Of a DNA stretch of 64,000 bases, positions 56,648 through 64,000 are shown piece by piece; the first letter of the stretch is position 1, and every line of letters starts with the position of its first letter. Made by a program: the position numbers and the translations under genes. The stretch covers positions 1 through 64,000 of the forward strand of contig WION01000170.1 of assembly GCA_015039365.1 (NCBI GenBank), in the 5' to 3' direction. Source of the DNA: Amanita rubescens. Lineage: Eukaryota > Basidiomycota > Agaricomycetes > Agaricales > Amanitaceae. Under the pieces are notes generated by a model. The model searched no databases, had not been told where the DNA came from, and saw only the letters and a list, made by a program, of their open reading frames with translations.

Positions 56648-56867
56648 GGCAGTTGAAAGTCTGGACGGCCTTCCCTCTTTTCCTGCCCTTCTCCGTTAGA
56701 AAAAACAAGTAACTCCGGAATTGAGTGAATAAACGTTGCGCTTGCATTGTTTAACCTTGTTGTGGCGCATAATGACGTAATTGTTGCATCTTAAAATAGC
56801 TCCTATTTTCCACAACAACTTCGTCATTTCAAGGCGCCACCGTCATCATAGGAGGTCAAAACATGCA

Positions 56868-56873
56868 TATAAA
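56868..56873 (+). promoter_or_regulatory. TATA box
   Basis: TATAAA, 37 bases before the ATG at 56910 of the F-box-like gene. Confidence 0.5.
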
Positions 56874-56909
56874 CGCATATTATCAGCCTTCAATTTCTGA
56901 ATCACAACT

Positions 56910-58224
56910 ATGTCGCAAAACTCTGCACCCTCCGAACTGCTCTACGGTATCATCGATCAAGTTTGGGAATCGCCACTCACACCAGATGAACGCATCGATT
57001 TTATGATCGTTTCGACGCTCGTTTCGAAAGGATGGTCTGCTATCCTCGATGAAATCTCTTTATATCATTTGCATATTCCCTGCGAGTCGTTTTATCACCG
57101 GGTATTTGCCTGTGACACCACCCGCGATTTTCGTAAATGCAAGCGCCTCACTTTCACGGTTTACGATCCCCCGAATGCCACTTATTCGACCATCTATCAA
57201 TTTCGCACATTGTCATATATGCGACACATCCATATCGCGAAATTGACCTCGCTGAACACCGTTCACATCAATTATTACAATTCAACATTCCCAGACCCCT
57301 ACGTACAAGGCTTTTTCTCCGCCATACCAGATGGCCTCCCTAAACTTGCCATCTCTTACACGTTCTCTCCTGATATACGTCCGTCCATCATTAAATATCA
57401 CCGCAAACATTTTAAACGACAGTCCAAACTTCGCTACGCGGAGCCTCGGATTGGCACTTTGGAGGTGAATGGTGCAGACGAATACGTGGCTGCCGTTTGG
57501 GAAAGTCTCTTTCCGACCAGAGAAAAGCTGGTGAGAGATGGGATACAGGAGACAAAGCCCTTGTTAAGGGTGACTAGTATATTTGCGCAAGAACAGGCAT
57601 TGCTGGTTCGATTAGCAGATATGCAACGACAATGGGATATCAGTAAAGATCGCCGAGCAAGTATCAAATCTGACCTTCGATCAGTTAATGCCATAATCCC
57701 TGTTGAGGCTGATGGATTAACATTTATTTCATCGAAAAGCGCATTCGGTGCGTTTCTTGCGCTACTGTACAACATTCTCTGACAAGCCAATAGCCGCTGC
57801 ACCTCTTCACTTTCCCTCGTCTACATCCATCGGTGATGTTGGATATATTAGCGACTCTTCCCGGACATTCGTTCCGTTATTCAACGCATTCGAACCGCAT
57901 GCTCTGAGTGCATCCACGATTCCGTCGTTGTACGGTTACGGAAATCCAAAAATTCAGACAAAGCCCGTTAAGACTCGATCTCTGGCCATAGACAGAGACG
58001 GGAAGGCGAATTGGGTGAAGAAGATAATATCTCTTTTACTGAAAGCAAGTAAAAATATGAGATACATTGATCCAAACGAGGGCGGCGCCGCAGCCAACTG
58101 GTTTGAACAAAATGTAAACAGAATAGCTGGTGTGTATGGGGAGCAGTACGGCTTAGCCCCTGAAAACATCGTCCTCGGTACATTTCTCTTCTGCGTACTT
58201 GAGGTCTTATCTCATGGTGATTAA
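56910..58224 (+). CDS. F-box-like protein, one-base frame break
   Basis: The start (APSELLYGIIDQVW..LVSKGWSAILDEISLYHLHIP) resembles the F-box-like head of many mushroom proteins that recruit substrates to SCF ubiquitin ligases; no LRRs are evident. The first frame runs 290 residues to a stop at 57782, but the neighbouring frame carries on with similar composition (FSDKPIAAAPLHFPSS...) to 58224. A single-base step at 57771-57776 joins them into a protein of about 435 residues. It is the only non-GMC gene inside the oxidase array. The F-box assignment is tentative. Confidence 0.55.
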
Positions 58225-58884
58225 AGTTTCAGGCATCACGGAATGATCATGCTTTGAGAATGCCTCTATATGATTTCGGCTAACGGACTTACTTCTCTAT
58301 TGGGCATTACGCGATAACTCGCATAGATATATCACTACAGAGCTTTGTTTCTCACATGCGGCGTAGATAGGCACGATTTACATATTGTTAATTTATAAAA
58401 GCTGTGTTTTCAGCTGAGGGCTTGTCTCCGGCGCGCCTTGCGATCTAATCATGATCACGTTACTGGCGCCCATCTCCGACCCTTACATTATTATAACTAT
58501 ATCCGAACTGTTCATCGCAAAACTCTGTCGTCAGAACGAAGACTATCCAGTAGTTCTGGGATAAGATGAGCATATGCTGCACACCTTAATTCTTGAACCC
58601 ATGTGGATCTCTGAAGAAAGGGCAATTCGGGCCAGATTAGCGTCCAAATGCCCATTAGAGCTACCGCCTGGAACGGAAAGAGTTCAAACTTTGTCTCACA
58701 TAATATATTATTATCAGCACTCCTTTCTCCAGTTAGGCAAGTCAGACAGGGCTGTCGATGTTCAGACGTGGTTGGCAAGTGCACAGCCTAATCGGTATAT
58801 AATTCATGGTTCGTCTGGAAGAACTGCCATCGTCTTACTATCAGACTTCTAGATCACGGTCGGCAGCATCGTCAATTTTGAAAT
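58225..58884. other. Intergenic F-box-like / GMC3
   Basis: A 92-residue plus-strand frame at 58574-58852 ends 30 bases before the GMC3 start and has no motif I know; it is probably not a gene. Confidence 0.45.
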
Positions 58885-61521
58885 ATGACCATCACAAACT
58901 CTCCAGAGCTTGACTTTGACATCATCTTTGCTGGCGGTAAGGCGGGAACAACCATCGCTTGTTCGACGTCTTCGAGAGCTGATTTGATTTAGGCGGGGCT
59001 GCAGCATGTATCACCGCTGGACGTCTTGCCGCAGCAGACACGTCTTTGAAAATCCTCGTAAGCTTGCCAATGTTATAGTTAAACATAAATCTAACCGTAT
59101 GGGGCTTCTATAATCAGATTATTGAGGATGGGCCGGAAACCAGAGACAAATCTGCTCACATCCATCCAGCGCGAATGTTTTCGAATATTATGAACCCAGC
59201 GTTAGGAGTATTCCACTACCATAAAGGCCGTGTCAGTGATGCACTAGGTGGGAGGGCACCTATTGTTGCTACGGGGCGGTGTTTGGGCGGGGGTTCAGCC
59301 ATCAACCGTGAGTTTATGTCTCCAACTGAGGTGTCCAGCGGAATGACGAGGAACCATATCAGTGATGATGTACACTCGAGCTGCAGCGTCCGACTACGAC
59401 GACTGGGAAAAAACGTTCAAAAATCCTGGTTGGGGTTCTTCAGATTTGATTCCTCTTTTGCAAAAGGTACAGACAACGATACTTGTTCCGAACTAACAAA
59501 TCGCCATCTAGACTGAGACCTATTTCGATCAAACTGTTCCTTTTCATGGTTATAAAGGACCCCTCAAAGTTTCGTGTCGCGAGGATCAAATCAACGTCGC
59601 TGAACAATTTCTCGATGTTGTCGGAAAGTATGACAAGGAACGTCCTTTGACAAATGACATAAATAGCTTCTTTTCTTGTAATGCATATGGCGTAAGGACA
59701 CCCTGCGGCCCTCTTAATGACACTTGCTGACTGTTCATATCATGGCAGAGATGGCCGCAGTGAGCATCACCGTCTTCTTTGCGCAGGGCATGAATTAATA
59801 TTTTTGTCGTTCAGCTATATAGACCAAGAGACAGGCAGGCGCTCAGATACGGCTCATCACTACATTTATAACCAAATTGATACGCATGGTAACCTTAAGG
59901 TATATTGCGGCCAGAGAGTTGTGCGAGTCTTATTCGAGTAAGTCCATGGTGTGCGCTTCGTATGTGCCTCACAAGTCCCTACCAGGGGTACCCGGGCAGT
60001 TGGAGTTGAGTATATCAATGGCGCTGGTGCTCAAGTAGCCGTTGCGAAGGCCTCGCGTCTCGTCATTTTGTCTGCTGGTGCATTTGGTTCGCCCACGATT
60101 TTGCAAAGGTCAAAATGCGAGAAACAGAGAGACATGTTAATCTGACAACCCCAATAGATCCGGAATTGGCAGTGAAGACATATTGAAAAAGAACAATATC
60201 AAACAAATCATAGACCTTCCTGGTGTTGGAGAGCATTATATGGGTTCGTAACAGTTATCTTGTACTCTGCTCATTAAGAAATTGGTTATAGATCATGCTC
60301 TTGGGTCTGCCGTATTCCATGCCAGCGACGATGCCGATACGTTGGACCTCATCTGGGGATGCGATGAAGAAGCTAGAAAGCGTATGTGTTAAGTTGGTGA
60401 TTTTGCGTTGTAATTGGCATCGTCACTCCCCCAGCCTTTATTGAACAATGGTCGAAAACCGGAAAGGGGTTGTTGGCACACAAGTATGCCATAAGTTCAC
60501 AATTTAAATCGTTTGTTGAACAGCGCGTAGTGGCGTCGACGCGGGTATCAAGATGCGTCCTGGCCTGAAAGATTTGCGAGAAATAGGACCGGAATTCGAA
60601 TCTAGATGGCAGAATCTTTTTGTACCAGTGCCTGACAAACCCGTCCTGGCTCTGGCATTATTGGCTGGGTATTGTTACAGATATTTTCTGAACCCTTGTA
60701 CGATTCATAATCTTGCAGAACTCCTAGACCAGTGCCTGAGAAATCAACAAAGAATTTGACGGCATTTTACTACGTTGTGAGTGACTCCCCACTTCACGTT
60801 ACCTACCCTTGAAACCTGACAACTCAATAGGGCTACCCAGATTCTGTGGGTTTCGTTCGGATTACTTCCGGAACCGATGCATATGCCCCACTCGATTTTC
60901 ATCCCGGATTCTTGGAGTCGTATGTGGTCATTTCGCGTCGACAATTCTAGGATCTGAGCACAGAATAAAAGACCTGCCGACCTGGCTCTGCTGAGGTGGG
61001 GATATAAGAAAGGTCGGGAAATTCTACGCCGTATGAAGTCATATCGAGGTGAAAACGCGTCGGCACATCCCAAGTTCCTAGCAGGCAGCGCCGCAGAAGC
61101 CAAATACTTGGAAGGACCAGTTGACATCGGTGCCGCTGACATTGCTTATTCAAAGGAAGATGACGAAGCCATCGATCGGTTTCACAGAGAAATTGTAGGG
61201 ACGGCATATCACTCGGTGAGTTTTCATCGTTTGTATCTTGTTATTCATTATTCAGTTCGTAGATTGGGACATGTGCCATGAAACCTAGAGAGGAAGGAGG
61301 TGTAGTGGACCCCAGGTTGAATGTATATGGAACACAGTGTTTGAAGGTTGCAGGTACGTCGTGGAATATCCTGCGTCGTGATCCGGTTTAACTATATGCA
61401 TTGTTTAGACTGTAGCATTGCTCCTGGAAACGTTGGAGCAAACACGTACAATACAGCGACTGCAATTGGAGAAAAGGCGGCGATTCTCATAGCTCAAGAC
61501 TTGGGAATTCAAGGTTTATGA
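58885..61521 (+). CDS. GMC alcohol oxidase-like, array member 3
   Basis: Start ATG 58885 (MTITNSPELDFDIIFAG). FAD motif GGAAACITAGRLAAADTSLKIL, GGRAPIVATGRCLGGGSAIN, MMYTRAAASDYDDWE, SAGAFGSPTILQRSGIGS, DLPGVGEHYMDH, PVDIGAADIAYSKEDDEA, and the C-terminal NVGANTYNTATAIGEKAA. About 20 exons of small size; the R-W-P exon of 11 bases is at about 59750. After LDFHPGFLES the next exon, starting in an AATAAAAG run near 60961, is one base out of frame. The array orientation and spacing suggest tandem duplication. Confidence 0.8.
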
Positions 61522-61993
61522 AGCGCAGCCTCCCAGCGTCATAGCAGATATCGGCCCCCTTCGCAGATTGTCTACTCTCACTTGCCCTCCAGTGAATAAT
61601 AAATCATTAGATTTCTTGCCTGCTCGACTTGAGAATTCAGACGATTACGTGACGAGATCAAGATATAAGTGTCACGAGCGCCGTAAGACTGGCCACCGGA
61701 GGTTTATATAACACAGCGCTCACCTTCTCCCGTTAGACTGGGACTGTCGACTGTGGGAGCTTGACCTAGCACACGGCTGAATCAATCCACGGTCCATCTA
61801 GAACTAGTGAGGCCGCTACCCGTAACGGCGCAGGCCGCAAACACCGAGTCCAAGTTCAAGCGTCGGATGAGTCACATCATCCTCCTTAGTTACTACTTAT
61901 ATTTAGACTAACATTAACATACCATACCATCAGATAACCTCTGGCACAGACACCTGGGTAAGCATCGCCAAGTTTCGCCAACATCGAATATCC
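61522..61993. other. Intergenic GMC3-GMC4 (promoter region)
   Basis: A TATA-like TTTATATAA lies at 61702-61710, about 285 bases before the ATG, implying either a long 5' leader or a different promoter. No gene seen. Confidence 0.45.
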
Positions 61994-64000
61994 ATGACTA
62001 TCGCAACGTCTCCCGAGCTCGATTTTGACATTATATTTGCCGGTGGTAACAAAAAAAACTATCGATGATTGTTCTTCAACATCTGACTTGGACTAGGTGG
62101 TGCTACTGCTTGTATCACCGCTGGACGCCTTGCCGCAGCAGAATCATCGCTGAAAATACTCGCAAGTCTATTGATGTTATCGCTAGATGCCATGTATCTA
62201 ATCTTATGCTCTCTTGATAATCAGGTTATTGAAGATGGGCCGGGAACGAGAGACAAACCTGTTCACATCCATCCAGCACGATGCTTTGTAAATTTCAGGT
62301 ATCCAGAGCTGGGAATATATCACTACTATTCAGGGCGTGTCAGCAACGCACTTGGCGGCAGGTCACCTATCGTCCCAACGGGGCGGTGTTTGGGTGGGGG
62401 TTCGTCCATCAACAGTACGTGGTCCATATCTCCGAGTCTGAAACGACAATGTACTATTTTAGTGATGATGTACTCTCGAGCTGCGGCGTCCGACTATGAC
62501 GCTTGGGAAAAAACGTTCAAGAATCCTGGTTGGGGTTCTGCAGATCTGATTCCCCTTTTACAGAAGGTATAATCAATTGTTTTTGGTCTGCGCTAACAGA
62601 TCGCTATCCAGGCAGAGACTTATTCCGATGAAAGTGTCCCTTATCATGGTTATGAAGGACCCATCAAAGTCTCGTATCGCGAAGACAATCTTAATGTTGC
62701 GGAACAATTTCTTGATGTGGCAAGACAATACGACAAGAAGCGCCCTTTCACAAAGGACATGAATGGTTTCTTTTCTTGTAACGCCTATAGTGTAGGGACA
62801 TCTTTCGGCCCCTTTTAACGACTGACAGTCCATATCCTCACGGCAGAGATGGCCGCAGTAGGCATTACTGTCTTCGTTTTGCGGGATGCGAATTGATGTT
62901 CTTTTCCATTCAGCTACATAGATCCGGAGACGGGCAGACGCTCAGATACTGCGCATAACTACATCTATAACCAGATCGACACGAACGATAACCTGAAGGT
63001 ATTCTGTGGCAAGAGAGTGGTGCGAGTTTTGTTCGAGTAAGTTCACGATATACCTTTCATAAGTGCCTCACATATCCGCCCTAGGGGTACCAGAGCGGTT
63101 GGAGTAGAGTATATCGATGGGTCTAGTGGTCAGATATCCATTGCGAAGGCCTCGCGTCTCATCGTCTTGTCTGCGGGTGCATTCGGTTCGCCCACAATTT
63201 TGCAAAGGTTAAATATGAATGGCGGTTAGAGATGGCATGCTGACACCTGTAGAAGATCAGGGATTGGCGCCGAAGATCTACTGAAGAAGTGTGGTATCAA
63301 ACAAATAGTAAACCTTCCTGGTGTCGGCGAGCATTATATGGGTTCGTAGACGTTCCCCTTTGCTTTGTTGCTCCTCACGCGCTTGGGTATAGATCACGTT
63401 CGTGGTATCGCCGCATACCATGCCAGCGACGATGTCGATACGTTGGACGTCATCATGCGAGGGGATGAAGAAGATAGAAAGCGTATGTGACAGGGACGTC
63501 ATCTTGTATTGTAATTTTGACATCACCACGCTTCCAGCATTCGTTGAAGAATGGTCCAAGACAGGCAAAGGGTTGTTGGCACACACGTATGTTATAATAC
63601 CGCGATTTAGTCGTTTATTAACTATATGTAGTGGTGTTGATGCGGGCATCAAGATGCGACCTGTCCTCGAAGATTTGAAAGAACTAGGACCAGAATTCGA
63701 ATCTAGATGGCAAGAATTTTTTGTTCCTGCACCTGATAAACCCGTTGTAGCCCTGGCGATGCTTGCAGGGCTTAGGTAACTTAGTCACATCTAATTTCGA
63801 GACCTTAAGTGGATTTACGGACTTGCAGATCTGCTAGACCGATGCAGATTGAACTAAAAAAGAAATTTTTAACGTCGATTTATTTTGCTGTGAGTTGACG
63901 CACTCTCTATCTAGCCTATCATCAACAATATGATAGACCTATCCAGTATCTGTGGGTTTTGTCCGGATCACTTCCGGAACAGATGCCTATGCCCCACTCG
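61994..64000 (+). CDS. GMC alcohol oxidase-like, array member 4 (runs off the window)
   Basis: Start ATG 61994 (MTIATSPELDFDIIFAGG), closest to member 3. Exons carry GGATACITAGRLAAAESSLKIL, VIEDGPGTRDKPVHIHPARC, GGRSPIVPTGRCLGGGSSIN, MMYSRAAASDYDAWEK, YIDPETGRRSDTAHNYIYNQ, SAGAFGSPTILQR, DLPGVGEHYMDH-type sequence and VDAGIKMRPVLEDL. Read with introns I see no frame break up to the edge at 64000, where it has reached the FVRITSGTDAYAP segment. The catalytic His and Asn lie beyond the window. Confidence 0.82.

Noticed and set aside
1..64000. CRISPR arrays, bacterial operons or a mitochondrial origin
   Set aside because: Spliceosomal introns, a nuclear-type tRNA intron and eukaryotic transposons are present throughout; no regularly spaced repeats were seen.

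Overview
The window looks like a nuclear chromosome segment from a mushroom-forming basidiomycete (Agaricomycetes). The evidence is short GT-AG introns of about 50-70 bases that split most genes, a Plavaka (CMC-type) DNA transposon, a Ty1-copia element, DUF6532/DUF6589-type proteins, NACHT NTPases and a tandem array of GMC alcohol-oxidase genes. All functional names come from my own reading of motifs; no database search was run.

Layout. About 0-34 kb is an accessory, transposon-rich block. It holds a partial alpha/beta hydrolase, a truncated NACHT copy fused against a kinase-like gene, and a Plavaka transposon split by two later insertions: an intact copia retrotransposon with identical LTRs, and a coding-poor LTR element. 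Next come a DUF6532-type gene, a full NACHT gene, a TIR element carrying a Harbinger-like first exon, an unnamed expanded fungal family, and a 2.4-kb TIR element with perfect 99-bp TIRs and a 9-bp target duplication. That last element sits about 50 bp upstream of an intact Crinkler-type gene (ubiquitin-like N-terminus, P-loop NTPase, REase-like C-terminus).

About 34-50 kb is mostly conserved gene space: two further copies of the hydrolase flanking a DASH subunit ASK1 gene, a J-domain co-chaperone, a single-pass membrane protein, a secretory-pathway metallophosphoesterase, the small-RNA methyltransferase HEN1, a PEX11-family peroxisomal gene, and an intron-containing tRNA-Pro(TGG).

About 51-64 kb is a same-strand array of four GMC alcohol-oxidase-like genes (AA3_3 type) with an F-box-like gene inside it. 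The fourth runs off the window. Such oxidases make H2O2 and are generally peroxisomal or secreted in wood- and litter-decay fungi.

Two themes recur. Many otherwise well-conserved genes show a single one-base frame break, often at a short homopolymer, so either the assembly carries indel errors or many genes are decaying together. Very small exons (10, 11 and 13 nt) are needed to read several genes, so automatic models here will often be wrong.
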